From the NCBI GenBank assembly GCA_019359675.1, contig JAHHGX010000031.1, positions 290,051-354,050 on the forward strand: 64,000 nucleotides of DNA, written 5' to 3'. Below the pieces are notes generated by a model. It saw only the letters and a program-made list of their open reading frames with translations. It searched no databases and was not told the origin of the DNA. Of the stretch, positions 43,726 to 52,867 are shown one piece after another. Position numbers and translations under genes: made by a program. The stretch is from Calothrix sp. FI2-JRJ7. GTDB lineage: Bacteria; Cyanobacteriota; Cyanobacteriia; Cyanobacteriales; Nostocaceae. Position 1 is the stretch's first letter. Each line of letters starts with the position of its first letter.

Positions 43726-46068
43726 TTACGAATCAAAAATTCTTCCTGCCATTGCATTTACCGCAGAAAGTGGAACTTCAGCAAAATACGCGCGTTGAAA
43801 CTGTTCTTCTTGAACTGCGGCTAAAAATTGTTCGAGTGCTGATTGTGCTGATACAAAATTAGATTGATGTTTCTTACTCTCAACAAATATTAAATTACGG
43901 TCATTAAAGGTACTTTTTATACCCAAATGTCGTAAAGCTTTTAATCCTAAATGTAAAGGTTGGTCGCCAATACCTAGTTTCTCTCGTAGTTGAATACGGG
44001 TAACTGGTTCTTGAGTACGTGCGAGGTATTTAGCAAGTCCTGCTAATTTATACCAAACTTCTTGTGGTGGTTGATTTTGCGGTTTTGACCAAGCTAGTGC
44101 TAATGGTTGGTTGAGATGATATGACTTTTTAATCCATGCGCGGATTTCATCCCAACTTGCTGGACATTCTGTAATTGTAGAGACGTGTAAACCGGAGGTT
44201 TTCCCGCAGGGATTAATCACGTCTCTACATTGTGAATGGCGCCAGTCTAATATTGGATTTGATATTTTTTGAGTATTTGGTGGTGAGTTAGTACTAGGGC
44301 GTACTGCAATAAGACGAATTTCGTAGCGTTTTTTAAAGCTGTTGTAGTCAAGTTCGGCAATACAATCACATTTACCCTCTGGTAGTTCTTCTTTATAATG
44401 TCCCCACCATATACCTGGGAACGGGTTTACGGTAGAGTTATCAAGAATATCAAACTCGGTTTTAATATATTGTATTTTTTTACCTTGCGTGTCTTGTTGG
44501 TTACGATGCCAAGCATTTTTAAACCAGCAATTTTGAATCAACAGTTTGGGAACTGGGTTACCCATTCCGCAGGGTTCTAGTAGTTTAAACTCTAAAAATA
44601 ATTCTTTGCTTAAGTCTGCTACTTGAACTTTTATATCAGCTTGTATCGTTGGCGCCAATATTGCAGTACCTATGGAAAGTCGTAGTTGTTGATTTATGGC
44701 TTCGCTAAATAAAGGAATATTTTCTACAGGTAAACTTAACCCGGCTGCAAATGGATGTCCACCAAATTTATGTAGTAGGTGTGCTTGGTTTTTAACTAAT
44801 TGGTATAAGTCTACGGAATTTATCGAACGTGCAGAACCACGAGCAAGGTTGCTAGGAGAATGTTCTGTACTTAGTAGAATAGTTGGGCGCCCTGTTTCTT
44901 GTGCTACTTGCCCTGCAACTAGTCCTAATACTCCTGCTGACCACTGTGGGTCTGAAAGAACTATAACGTTTGTTGTCGATAAATCTGTTTGGGAAAGCTT
45001 TTGATTGACTTGTTGTGTGATATCTTTTTGCAAAGATTTACGACGCGCGTTTGCTAGTTCGGTTTCTTCTGCAAGTTGACTGACACGCGTTTGGTCGCGG
45101 CTTGTCAGTAATTCTACGCAGAAGCGTGCGTCACCTTGAATACGACTAACTGCGTTGATGCGTGGTCCTAAACCAAAGGAGATATCTGTTGGTCTATCGC
45201 CACTTTTTTGACACAGTTCTAATAGTCTACCTACTCCTGGGCGCCGACGTTGTGCGGGTGGTTGTTGAAAATCGGTTTGTAAACGCTGAATTCCTCGCTG
45301 CGCTAAATAACGACAGTCTCCGCTAAGTTGTACTAAGTCAGCAATAAGTCCAACTGCGACTAAATCGAGTAAATCTTCGAGTGGTTGCTGTGCTACTGAA
45401 GGCAAAGCTGTATAAAGTGCCTCGATTAATTTATAAGCAACTGCGACTCCAGATAAATTATATAACGGATGTAATGACGGTAAATAACGTGGATTAATTA
45501 TTGCTGTGACAGGAGGGCGTTCGGTTGGTAAAGTATGATGGTCTGTAACTATGACATCTACACCATACTTGTTTGCGTAAGCAATTTCTTGGATGTTAGT
45601 GCTACCTGTGTCACAAGTAACTATCAGCTTGCATCCTTGTTTAATAAGCGTTTCAATGCCTTTTATATTAAGTCCATGCGATTCGGTGATGCGATTGGGA
45701 ATGTAATAAATTAATTTGGTGTCCTGGGTAAAAAATTGTCCTAACCCATCCCATAATACTGCTGTTGATGTAATACCATCGGCGTCGAAATCTCCCCAAA
45801 TTGCGACTTTTTCACGGTTGGCACGCGCTGCTTGTAACCGTGCTACTGCTAGTTGCATTTCTTGTCCAAATTCAAATGGACTTGCTGATTTATATATTTT
45901 TGGGTTAATAAATGCTTCTAGTTGTTCAACTTCGTTAATTCCTCGCTGCCATAATAAGCTTGCGGCAAATTTACCGCTCGAATTTGGTGTGTAGCGTTTG
46001 ACTGCTTCAGTGAACCACTGCGGTGGTTGTTCGGTTGTGATTAAATTCCAATGCGGTTGAGGTTGCAT
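43726..46068 (-). CDS. recJ: Single-stranded-DNA exonuclease RecJ
   Basis: 780 residues. DHH-family 5'-3' exonuclease for recombination and mismatch repair. Motifs: GDFDADGITSTA (~95-105), CDTGSTN, VTDHHTLP, and the DHHA1 domain GHPFAAGLSLPVE near 430. A cyanobacterial C-terminal extension (~580-780) has a helix-turn-helix-like part (TRIQLREKLGIGDQ). Oddity: residues ~614-631 are encoded by a 52-base TAGAGACG hairpin repeat inserted in frame (44177-44228), in the linker before the extension. Confidence 0.93.
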   Translation of the reverse strand: MQPQPHWNLITTEQPPQWFTEAVKRYTPNSSGKFAASLLWQRGINEVEQLEAFINPKIYKSASPFEFGQEMQLAVARLQAARANREKVAIWGDFDADGITSTAVLWDGLGQFFTQDTKLIYYIPNRITESHGLNIKGIETLIKQGCKLIVTCDTGSTNIQEIAYANKYGVDVIVTDHHTLPTERPPVTAIINPRYLPSLHPLYNLSGVAVAYKLIEALYTALPSVAQQPLEDLLDLVAVGLIADLVQLSGDCRYLAQRGIQRLQTDFQQPPAQRRRPGVGRLLELCQKSGDRPTDISFGLGPRINAVSRIQGDARFCVELLTSRDQTRVSQLAEETELANARRKSLQKDITQQVNQKLSQTDLSTTNVIVLSDPQWSAGVLGLVAGQVAQETGRPTILLSTEHSPSNLARGSARSINSVDLYQLVKNQAHLLHKFGGHPFAAGLSLPVENIPLFSEAINQQLRLSIGTAILAPTIQADIKVQVADLSKELFLEFKLLEPCGMGNPVPKLLIQNCWFKNAWHRNQQDTQGKKIQYIKTEFDILDNSTVNPFPGIWWGHYKEELPEGKCDCIAELDYNSFKKRYEIRLIAVRPSTNSPPNTQKISNPILDWRHSQCRDVINPCGKTSGLHVSTITECPASWDEIRAWIKKSYHLNQPLALAWSKPQNQPPQEVWYKLAGLAKYLARTQEPVTRIQLREKLGIGDQPLHLGLKALRHLGIKSTFNDRNLIFVESKKHQSNFVSAQSALEQFLAAVQEEQFQRAYFAEVPLSAVNAMAGRIFDS
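44177..44228. repeat. TAGAGACGTG hairpin repeat inside recJ
   Basis: GTAGAGACGTG and CACGTCTCTAC arms with GGAGGTTTTCCCGCAGGGA between them, sharing the core of repeats at 17269-17345 and 20537. It is translated in frame as DVINPCGKTSGLHVSTI within RecJ. Confidence 0.85.
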
Positions 46069-46111
46069 TGCAGGAGGGTTTTTTGGAATTTGATTGTTGA
46101 ATTATGTAATC

Positions 46112-46139
46112 GTAGAGACGTTACATGTAACGTCTCTAC
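46112..46139. repeat. Perfect TAGAGACGTTACATGTAACG palindrome
   Basis: 28-base palindrome between cpcF and recJ. The same sequence recurs at 48140-48167, between cpcC and cpcD. Confidence 0.85.
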
Positions 46140-46168
46140 ATTAATAATACACACGTTCTGAGATTATT

Positions 46169-46885
46169 TTATGTTCTTCTGCCACTGCCGCGACTAGGTA
46201 CTTCTTTTTCGTCGTCAGATTCTGCGAGCGTTTTCATGTTGGGCATTTCTATTTGACTATGGTGCTGATGTATTGCCATCCAAGCACGCGCTCTAATTGC
46301 GACTTCTTCGTCGTTGTTTGCCATTTCTAAAAGCGGCGCCGTGATTTGTGGTAATTTATCTGGTTGAGTTTCACTCGCAGCATTTGCAAGTGCTTCGAGT
46401 CCAGTTACTGCTGCATAGCGCACTACCCATTCTGGGTCACGACAAACTTGAATTAAGGTTTCGAGTGCTTGCTGTTGGGAGGTTAAGCGCTGTTCAGATG
46501 GCATTTGCTGCCAGTGAATTGTTCCTAAACCCCGCGCTGCTGCTCGACGTACACTTAAAGCAAAGTCATTTTTTGCAGCATCAAGTAAAGTATTAAATCC
46601 TCTAGGGTCACCAATACCTGCTAATGCACGTACTGCCCAAGCACGCGCTCCATAGTTATAGTTATCGAGTAATTGCAATAGAGGTTTAACCGCTTTTTCC
46701 CCTATTTCTATTAACCCATCAACTGCTGCAACTGCGGCGCCGGGATTGTTATATCCTAGAGCTGCAATCAATGTTGGTACGGCTTCTTCTGAACCAGAAG
46801 ATGCTAAATTTTGTACAGCTTCGACTAATTTCGCTGAGGAATCAGCTTCTTCTACTGCACTAATTAATTGTTGAACACTATTCAT
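46169..46885 (-). CDS. cpcF: Phycocyanobilin lyase subunit F (HEAT repeats)
   Basis: 238 residues of five or so HEAT/PBS-lyase repeats (LIAALGYNNPGAAVAAVDGL, LDNYNYGARAWAVRALAGIG, VVRYAAVTGLEALA) with a polar tail. With CpcE it forms the heterodimer attaching phycocyanobilin to Cys84 of CpcA. It is last in the cpc gene string, 103 bases after cpcE across heptad repeats. A PecF-type lyase would be next to pec genes; none are here. Confidence 0.88.
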   Translation of the reverse strand: MNSVQQLISAVEEADSSAKLVEAVQNLASSGSEEAVPTLIAALGYNNPGAAVAAVDGLIEIGEKAVKPLLQLLDNYNYGARAWAVRALAGIGDPRGFNTLLDAAKNDFALSVRRAAARGLGTIHWQQMPSEQRLTSQQQALETLIQVCRDPEWVVRYAAVTGLEALANAASETQPDKLPQITAPLLEMANNDEEVAIRARAWMAIHQHHSQIEMPNMKTLAESDDEKEVPSRGSGRRT

Positions 46886-46988
46886 AAAGTTAGGAGTTAG
46901 GAGTTAGGAGTTAGGAGTTAAGAATTAGAGTTAGAAATTAGGAATAAAACTCAGCACTCAGCACTCAGCACTCAGCACTCATTACTAT
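46886..46988. repeat. Heptad repeats TTAGGAG and CAGCACT between cpcE and cpcF
   Basis: Four TTAGGAG heptads followed by four CTCAGCA heptads (CTCAGCACTCAGCACTCAGC). Two different heptamer families lie side by side. Confidence 0.85.
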
Positions 46989-47837
46989 TTAAAGTAAAGA
47001 GTCCATTAATTTCATGACTTTTATAGCACCGTCAGATAAAGTGGGGGTGGGGGGTGTTAACTCTCTTACCTGGTATTCTAGTAATCCTTTCAGTGCGATT
47101 AATTTTAAACTGTTTTCTGCAAGAGTTTGAGCAATTGCGTCTGCGGCTTCAAAGTATCCTATTGCACCTAAATCTGCGAGTGCTGTGCGTCGTAGTTGTA
47201 GGTTATTTCCTGCTAAGGCTTTTACCAAGCGTTCTCCGTATGAAGAATTTTTTGTTAGTTGGTACATTGCACGTGCTGCTGAGTACTGCACCCGTTCGAC
47301 TGGATGCTTTAAAAATAGTTCAATTTGTGGCATACATTCTTTGGCGCCAAGATTGCCTAAAGCTTCTAATATTGCATCATACGGCTGACTTGGGGTAGAT
47401 TCGATAATTAATTCTTCACCTGTTAATCCAGTAATTAATAAGTTATGTAAAGCAGGAATTGCGATTGCATCTGATAACATCCCTAATGATTCGGCTGATG
47501 CTTCGCGCACGTAATAATCAGAACATTCTAAACTTTTAACTAAAGCAGGTACTGCGCTTTTATCATTTAGTTTACCTAACGCGCGGGCTGCATTGCGTCG
47601 TAGTGGATAACCACCTTCGGGTGTTCTATCAAGCTCATCTGCAAGTGCTTCGATTAAAAGCGCAATAGCTTGTGGTTCGTTAACTTTAAATCGACCTAAC
47701 CACCAAGCAGCATAAAATCGCAAACCTGAGTCTGTACCTTCTAGATTTGCGATTGCAGTTTCTATTGTTAATGATTCACCACCGCCAGGTGTTTCTGACG
47801 ATGATGAGGGTTGAAAGTTATCCTTATTGGAATTCAT
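46989..47837 (-). CDS. cpcE: Phycocyanobilin lyase subunit E (HEAT repeats)
   Basis: 282 residues. After a Ser-rich N-terminus come HEAT repeats (GLRFYAAWWLGRFKVNEPQA, YPLRRNAARALGKLNDKSAV, YYVREASAESLGML) ending at VIKVMKLMDSLL-like sequence typical of CpcE. Partner of CpcF in chromophore attachment to alpha-phycocyanin. The ATG at 47837 overlaps the 3' end of cpcD by 14 bases, suggesting translational coupling. A longer frame from 47894 lies wholly inside cpcD and is less likely. Confidence 0.88.
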   Translation of the reverse strand: MNSNKDNFQPSSSSETPGGGESLTIETAIANLEGTDSGLRFYAAWWLGRFKVNEPQAIALLIEALADELDRTPEGGYPLRRNAARALGKLNDKSAVPALVKSLECSDYYVREASAESLGMLSDAIAIPALHNLLITGLTGEELIIESTPSQPYDAILEALGNLGAKECMPQIELFLKHPVERVQYSAARAMYQLTKNSSYGERLVKALAGNNLQLRRTALADLGAIGYFEAADAIAQTLAENSLKLIALKGLLEYQVRELTPPTPTLSDGAIKVMKLMDSLL

Positions 47838-48096
47838 TTTTAAAAGCGTCGGCATTAGTATCTGATTGGGCGCCTTCACTATATAAAGGCTCAATGTTTA
47901 CTATTTTGCCACCCATACGGGTAATTCGCTGCATTTCTGAATTCATGCGGTTATAAGGAACCGTTATAAAGGTGCTAGCACTTGAACGAATTTGATAATC
48001 GGTTTTATCAGTTTCTTCGTTTTGGCGTATTCCTGTTACTTCGTAGCGAAAGTAACGTGCTGCTGATTGTTTGTTGGGTGCGATTTGACCAAGCAT
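47824..48096 (-). CDS. cpcD: Phycobilisome small rod-capping linker
   Basis: 90 residues, the size of CpcD (~80). The CpcD domain is visible as RYFRYEVTGIRQNEETDKTD and TFITVPYNRMNSEMQRITRM with the ending GGKIVNIEPL. It caps the distal end of phycocyanin rods in the thylakoid-bound antenna. Its tail overlaps cpcE. A perfect TAGAGACG palindrome lies upstream, in the spacer after cpcC. Confidence 0.93.
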   Translation of the reverse strand: MLGQIAPNKQSAARYFRYEVTGIRQNEETDKTDYQIRSSASTFITVPYNRMNSEMQRITRMGGKIVNIEPLYSEGAQSDTNADAFKNEFQ

Positions 48097-48139
48097 ATAT
48101 TTTTGTTTGTGATAAATGGGTGATAAATGGGTGATTAAT

Positions 48140-48167
48140 GTAGAGACGTTACATGTAACGTCTCTAC
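48140..48167. repeat. Perfect TAGAGACGTTACATGTAACG palindrome
   Basis: In the cpcC-cpcD spacer, identical to 46112-46139. It may reduce downstream transcription or mark an RNA processing point within the cpc operon. Confidence 0.85.
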
Positions 48168-48179
48168 AACGTACATTGT

Positions 48180-49052
48180 TTAGAGAGGGGTTACGCTGGC
48201 GATTTTGCCGCCTTGTTTTAGAACTCTTTGGATGTAGGTAGATAATTCTTCGTAAGGAATTACTACTGCTTGGTTAACACGGCGAGTGCTGGGATAACCA
48301 GAACCAAATACTTTTGCGGCTTCAACGCGGAACATTCTACCTTCTTTTCCAAAGGTTCCGGCGCCACCAAATGTACTGCTAGGTGTGACGCCACGACCTG
48401 GTGCAACGTATGCAAATCCTTCGCTACCGTTACCGCTAGGAGGAACTACTGCACTGGCGCTATTGCGACCTAATTCGACTGCGAGGTGTGGAGTAGCGCC
48501 TCTGAGTTGTGCGCGGTCACTGTTTGCATAACCACGATACAGCTGGAACATGCGGTTGAATCCGACAGTTTTTTGACCAGTTTGGGTTTTGAAACCACGG
48601 TAGTAAGGAACGATGTTTTCACCGAAGTTTTCTTCGTATTCTTCTGAATCTACGAATGAATCGATGTCAGCATCGTAACCTTGGTTTTGATACATGTCTA
48701 AGTGAAAAACAACTTCGGACTCGTCGTAAGGTGCGCGTCCTAGTAGGTGTTTGTAATTTAACTCGATAGTACGAGTTTGGAAGTTGTTGTAAAAGAATTT
48801 TTCTTTGTATAGCTCGGATTTTGCAACTTGACGTACAAAGTCACGAACTGTAATTTTACCGTCACGTAAGAGTGATTCAGCACTAATTAAACGCTGTGAC
48901 TTCATTAGGTAGTCGTTACCTAAGAGTTGACGGTAAACTGCTGAAATTGCGAATTGAATTTCATCTTTTGTTGCGTGTTGACGTATCTCAACTGGAGTTA
49001 CATCAGTATAAGCTTCGGTTCCTAGACGTGATGCTGCGGTTGTGACTGCCAT
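48180..49052 (-). CDS. cpcC: Phycocyanin-associated rod linker (CpcC/CpcI type)
   Basis: 290 residues, ~32 kDa. The Pfam00427 linker domain at ~20-150 ([53 protein letters not shown]) is followed by a Ser/Gly-rich spacer and a C-terminal CpcD domain ([34 protein letters not shown]). It joins phycocyanin hexamers into rods. It follows a shorter paralogous linker after 63 bases. Confidence 0.9.
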   Translation of the reverse strand: MAVTTAASRLGTEAYTDVTPVEIRQHATKDEIQFAISAVYRQLLGNDYLMKSQRLISAESLLRDGKITVRDFVRQVAKSELYKEKFFYNNFQTRTIELNYKHLLGRAPYDESEVVFHLDMYQNQGYDADIDSFVDSEEYEENFGENIVPYYRGFKTQTGQKTVGFNRMFQLYRGYANSDRAQLRGATPHLAVELGRNSASAVVPPSGNGSEGFAYVAPGRGVTPSSTFGGAGTFGKEGRMFRVEAAKVFGSGYPSTRRVNQAVVIPYEELSTYIQRVLKQGGKIASVTPL

Positions 49053-49115
49053 GTATTAGACCTTTTTAGACTTTATAGATTTTGAACAAGTTGAATTTGA
49101 TTCAAAAAAAGCAAT

Positions 49116-49898
49116 TTACGCTCTTGTTATGCTCATCACTTTATTGCCCTTCCGGTTCAACTGCTGCAATTTCGAGGAGAGTTGTTCGTAGGGTACTAGT
49201 ATTTCAGTGGTTACTTTACGTACTACCGTTGATTTGGGTGAAGCAGAACTCATTAAACGAATTCGGTAAACTTCACCTCTAGAACCACTTGCTGCTCCTG
49301 CTAATGCGTTAGTTGATGCTGGGTGTATTGGTGAGGCAAGATTTTTCGCGACTTCCCAAGTTAACCGTCCGTTCTTGTATCCTTGGGCGAGGTCACTAGA
49401 AGCGTAGCCTCGATACAATTGGAACATTCGGCTATATCCAATGTTCTTTTGACCAACTTGGCTTTTGAAACCTCGATGGTATGGAACGATATTTTCGCCA
49501 AAGTTATTTTCGTACTCTGGTGAGTCGATGTATGAATCAATATCCGCTTCGTAGCCTTCTGTATTATATAGGTCTACATGGTAAGCTATTTCTGATTCAT
49601 CTTCAGGCGCCCGTCCAAGTAAATGTTTGTAGTTGAGTTCGATGAATCTGACTTGCGAGTTGCTATGGAAGTATTTATCGCGGTACAGTTCTGAAACTGC
49701 AACAGCACGTACAAATTTTTTGACTGTAATGCTACCGTTACGTAATAATGACTCAGAAGTGAGAAGACGGTCGCTATCCATCAAATAAGAATTACCCAAT
49801 ATTTGACGATAAACTGCCCGAATTACTATTTCGATATCGTCGTCGCTTCGGTCAGAACGTAACTCAATGATTGGAGTTTCTGCAACTATCGCGGTCAT
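49116..49898 (-). CDS. Second phycocyanin rod linker (CpcH-like)
   Basis: 260 residues with the same two-domain plan as its downstream neighbour. The Pfam00427 part ([40 protein letters not shown]) is followed by a C-terminal CpcD domain ([20 protein letters not shown]). Two tandem rod linkers between cpcA and cpcD are the layout of the inducible phycocyanin-2 operon (cpcB2A2H2I2D2) of chromatically acclimating Tolypothrix/Calothrix. The symbol cpcH would follow by analogy. Confidence 0.85.
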   Translation of the reverse strand: MTAIVAETPIIELRSDRSDDDIEIVIRAVYRQILGNSYLMDSDRLLTSESLLRNGSITVKKFVRAVAVSELYRDKYFHSNSQVRFIELNYKHLLGRAPEDESEIAYHVDLYNTEGYEADIDSYIDSPEYENNFGENIVPYHRGFKSQVGQKNIGYSRMFQLYRGYASSDLAQGYKNGRLTWEVAKNLASPIHPASTNALAGAASGSRGEVYRIRLMSSASPKSTVVRKVTTEILVPYEQLSSKLQQLNRKGNKVMSITRA

Positions 49899-50321
49899 AT
49901 TACCTAGCCTCCCTTACACTATAGTGTTGTATTCACCTATGTAAGTAACGATCGACTAAATCAAATCAACACGCGCTTATATACGCCAAAGAATGCCTGA
50001 GAGTAGACACTATCGGCAAAGCTTTCTATCATATCGTATTCAATTTTATCAAAAACAAAAATTCAGAATCACTTGAGTGAAGTTAAGTGAATTAGAGTCT
50101 TGAATTTAGTATTCATGGGAAAAAGCAAGATTTTTTTCTTGAAATACCCTTCTTTTCTGTTTCCCATGAGCGCGAATATTATCTAGAAAGCTAACGCGCT
50201 CTTGTTGAAGTCGTTTCGTTTTTACAAATCTTTTTAAAATTAAAACTGCCCGGAAAGCTAAACAACTCCTAGCTTTATGGCCAGTTGAGCCGCTCAACCT
50301 TCCGGGCAAGAGTCCCGCGTC
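49899..50321. other. cpcA-linker spacer with attenuator-like hairpin
   Basis: ~420-base spacer. Besides the GCCCGGAA / TTCCGGGC structure at 50248-50307 it has CATGGGAAA / TTTCCCATG arms near 50114 and 50158. No gene is supported. Confidence 0.5.
50240..50308 (-). terminator. Partial terminator/attenuator downstream of cpcA
   Basis: On the minus strand GCCCGGAAGG and CTTTCCGGGC pair, with an inner GTTGAGC/GCTCAAC hairpin, followed by AGTTTTAATTTT. Placed right after cpcA, it would end most transcripts as cpcBA while letting some continue into the linker genes. This fits the much higher demand for phycocyanin than linkers. Confidence 0.65.
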
Positions 50322-50810
50322 TTAGCTTAGGACGTTAATTGCGTAATCGATGTATGAATTAGCTTCTACAGCAGGGTCACCACTTAAACCGTGGTTGTTC
50401 TTGATGTGCTTGAGAGCTTCTACGTACCAGCTAGGAGACAAATCAAATGTTTTGTTGATTTCTGCCAAACCAGCGATTAAGTAGTCGTCCATTGGACCAG
50501 TTCCACCAACAACTAAGCAGTAGGTAACCATTCGCAAGTAGTAACCGATGTCACGTATACACTTGTCTCTACCTGTTTGGGTAGAAGCGAAGTTTGGCCC
50601 TTGCATTTGAGTGGTGTAAGGGAACTTTTGGTATACAGCATTTGCTGCACCTTCTGCCAAACGTTGTGCGTTGCTGGTCAATGCTTTAGCAGCTTCTAAG
50701 CTTGCTGTTGCTTGACGATAACGACCAAAAGCGGTTTGCATTTCGGTGCTGCTTAGGAAACGTCCTTGTGAGTCAGCAGATGCTACTGCTTCGGTAAGAG
50801 GAGTTTTCAT
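50322..50810 (-). CDS. cpcA: C-phycocyanin alpha subunit
   Basis: 162 residues, full family length. Bilin-binding Cys84 lies in [21 protein letters not shown]-terminal [20 protein letters not shown] and C-terminal [20 protein letters not shown] are typical. It pairs with CpcB in the phycobilisome rods and is chromophorylated by CpcE/CpcF. It lies 99 bases downstream of cpcB in the same operon. Confidence 0.97.
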   Translation of the reverse strand: MKTPLTEAVASADSQGRFLSSTEMQTAFGRYRQATASLEAAKALTSNAQRLAEGAANAVYQKFPYTTQMQGPNFASTQTGRDKCIRDIGYYLRMVTYCLVVGGTGPMDDYLIAGLAEINKTFDLSPSWYVEALKHIKNNHGLSGDPAVEANSYIDYAINVLS

Positions 50811-50909
50811 CGGTCCAGTATCTCCCTTTTACAAAATTTTGTTTAAAGTAGTTTATGTCGAACTGACTATATATAGTCAGCGATTGCGGTGCGGTAGTTG
50901 AACTACAGC

Positions 50910-51428
50910 TTATGCTACAGCAGATGCTGCACGGTCGAAGTAGCTAGATACTTCAGACATCAATGCGCTGCAATCACCTTTGGTGATATTGTTGGGGTCG
51001 CCAGCAATTGCTAATGCTGCTTCTTTCATCTTTTGAACGCCAACTGCTACTGAAGCTCCAGGGGTTCCTAAAGCCAAGTAGGTTTCGCGTAAACCGTTCA
51101 AACAACGGTCATCGAGAACACTAGCGTCGCCAGAGAAGATTGCGTAGGTTACATAGCGCAAAATGATTTCCATGTCGCGTAAGCAAGCAGCCATACGACG
51201 GTTGGTGTAAGCGTTTCCACCAGGTGCGATTAGCTGAGGCTGTTCTGCAAACAATGCACGAGCCGCGTTAGCAACAATTGCTGAACCGTTGCTGGTGATG
51301 CGGTTTACAGTGTCCATGCGCTTGTTGCCATCACGAACCATGTTCATCAAAGCGTCTAATTGTGAGCCGCTCAGGTACTCACCACGAGCATCAGCTTGGG
51401 ATACTACTTTAGCAAACGCATCTAACAT
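50910..51428 (-). CDS. cpcB: C-phycocyanin beta subunit (phycocyanin-2-like)
   Basis: 172 residues. Chromophore cysteines are Cys82 ([16 protein letters not shown]) and Cys153 ([11 protein letters not shown]), and Asn72 of the methylation site is in the NAYTNRRMA region. The N-terminus [20 protein letters not shown] resembles the CpcB2 (inducible) type rather than the MTFDVFTKVV form of constitutive CpcB. First gene of the operon, with a ~900-base upstream region. Confidence 0.95.
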   Translation of the reverse strand: MLDAFAKVVSQADARGEYLSGSQLDALMNMVRDGNKRMDTVNRITSNGSAIVANAARALFAEQPQLIAPGGNAYTNRRMAACLRDMEIILRYVTYAIFSGDASVLDDRCLNGLRETYLALGTPGASVAVGVQKMKEAALAIAGDPNNITKGDCSALMSEVSSYFDRAASAVA

Positions 51429-52330
51429 CGATTCAATCTCCTATCTGCTTGATTTTCGACTTTAACTTTGCTTCAAAACTGAAATAACTTAAGCACTCAC
51501 TCTTGAGTTTCTCAGTTTCTGGCTGATGTCAGGCTGCAATAGCAGCACGGAAAGGTAAAAAGGACATCTGTTATACAGTTTAGTAGTCCTTGTGCCAAAA
51601 GATTAAAACTTTTTAACAAAACTTTATCTTTGGCTGAAAAGCATAAAAGCACGAATAAGCAAGACTTTGGTCAACCTCGTTCTGCTTTTTACCCTTCCAA
51701 ATTTAATTTATACAATGCCTTTGCCCTAAATTTCGTTACAAATTATTATGATGTCGAGTCAAACCGTTACATAACTTCACTTAAAGGCTCATAGTCAGTC
51801 TAGGCTTGGGTTTCAGCCTTATGGAGGAGTCACACCTACGCCGTAAGAGTTAGTGTTGCTAGTTTTCTCTCCAGCCCGAACAGAAAACCCCACGGCAGAT
51901 GTTACAAAAAATCTCCACTCATTTCTTGTGGGGTGGGCATCCTTCGCTTACACCCCTATATCAGGAAGGGCGAGGATGCCCATCCCACTCTTAATTTTTA
52001 GAAGTCCCTAATATTGGCGCCGTATATCTACTTTGAACTATCGCAGTGCAAATTTGAGGCAGTTTATTAGTTTGAAAAGTTTATTAAAGAAAAATTTTTC
52101 ATTTTAAAACAAAGAACACGCTCGTCACAAAAGAAGAAGGGAAATAGTTATAATTTGCAATAAAAAAATGATTAATATTGAAGTTATTGATGCAATTTCT
52201 TTAGGCGCCGTTTTAAAATAGTGGCATTGATTTATATAAGCAAAACTTACAAGGCGCCAATTTAAAAGGCGCCGCACAAAAGTTTAAATAATTAAGAGCT
52301 AGGAATTACAATTCCTAACTCCTAACTTTT
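51429..52330. other. Upstream region of the phycocyanin operon
   Basis: ~900 bases without genes, expected to hold the strong cpc promoter and a long leader. An RcaC L-box (paired TTGCACA) was looked for and not found. It contains a GGGCATCC inverted repeat (51925-51990) and four GGCGCC sites within ~250 bases (52018-52275). Confidence 0.5.
51925..51990. repeat. GTGGGCATCC / GGATGCCCA inverted repeat
   Basis: TGGGGTGGGCATCC and GGATGCCCATCCCA arms about 35 bases apart. Same motif as at 14911-14937 and 55153-55177. Confidence 0.7.
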
Positions 52331-52867
52331 TTAAATTCTTCTTTCTAGATACTGTCCAATCATAATTTCCTCACCCGCACGCGAGATAATAGTTTGGCGG
52401 GTGCGATGGCTTGCACCAATAAATTTAATTTCTTCCTCGAATGCAGAACCGTTGTACTCGGTTCGTAAATGCAGCGTTTTGGGGTCACGTAAAGTGTATA
52501 TAGCTGTGACTGGCTTTGGTGTAGCAAAACCACGGTCACGATACAAAATATTTCCTTGAATACCAAATATTGTTGAACCTGTGGTGGGTTTACGTCCTGG
52601 TTCTGAATAGTTACTTTCCCATGTAATTCTGCTGCCACAAATTATTGCGTTCGGGTCTTCTAATTCGTGCATTTGGGCAAGCTCTAACAATTCTTCGTTG
52701 CCCCGTTCTAAATATTTAACTGTTATGTAACTAACGACTTCTTCTATTTGTCCGCTCTTTAGGGTGTAGTAACGACGCTCTGAGTGCCAGTTACCTTCTG
52801 ATTGCTCAAAAAATTTGTCTGCTAATGCTTCTAACGTATACTGCGCGGTCTGTACGGATGTTGTCAT
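52331..52867 (-). CDS. CpeS/CpcS-family phycobiliprotein lyase
   Basis: 178 residues. A lipocalin-like bilin lyase: FFEQSEGNWHSERRYYTLKS at ~14-33, ITWESNYSEPGRKPTTGSTI, ILYRDRGFATPKPVTAIYTL and LRTEYNGSAFEEEIKFI. S-type lyases attach bilins to Cys84-equivalents of beta subunits and allophycocyanin. Its place upstream of cpcBA suggests service to this phycocyanin. The ATG at 52867 is used because AAAGAGGT lies just upstream; a frame to 52951 would add 28 unlike residues. Which subtype (CpcS, CpcU/CpeU) cannot be settled by eye. Confidence 0.8.
   Translation of the reverse strand: MTTSVQTAQYTLEALADKFFEQSEGNWHSERRYYTLKSGQIEEVVSYITVKYLERGNEELLELAQMHELEDPNAIICGSRITWESNYSEPGRKPTTGSTIFGIQGNILYRDRGFATPKPVTAIYTLRDPKTLHLRTEYNGSAFEEEIKFIGASHRTRQTIISRAGEEIMIGQYLERRI

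Noticed and set aside
51429..52330. RcaC L-box upstream of the phycocyanin operon
   Set aside because: Looked for paired TTGCACA or its complement; none was found, so no claim of RcaC control is made.
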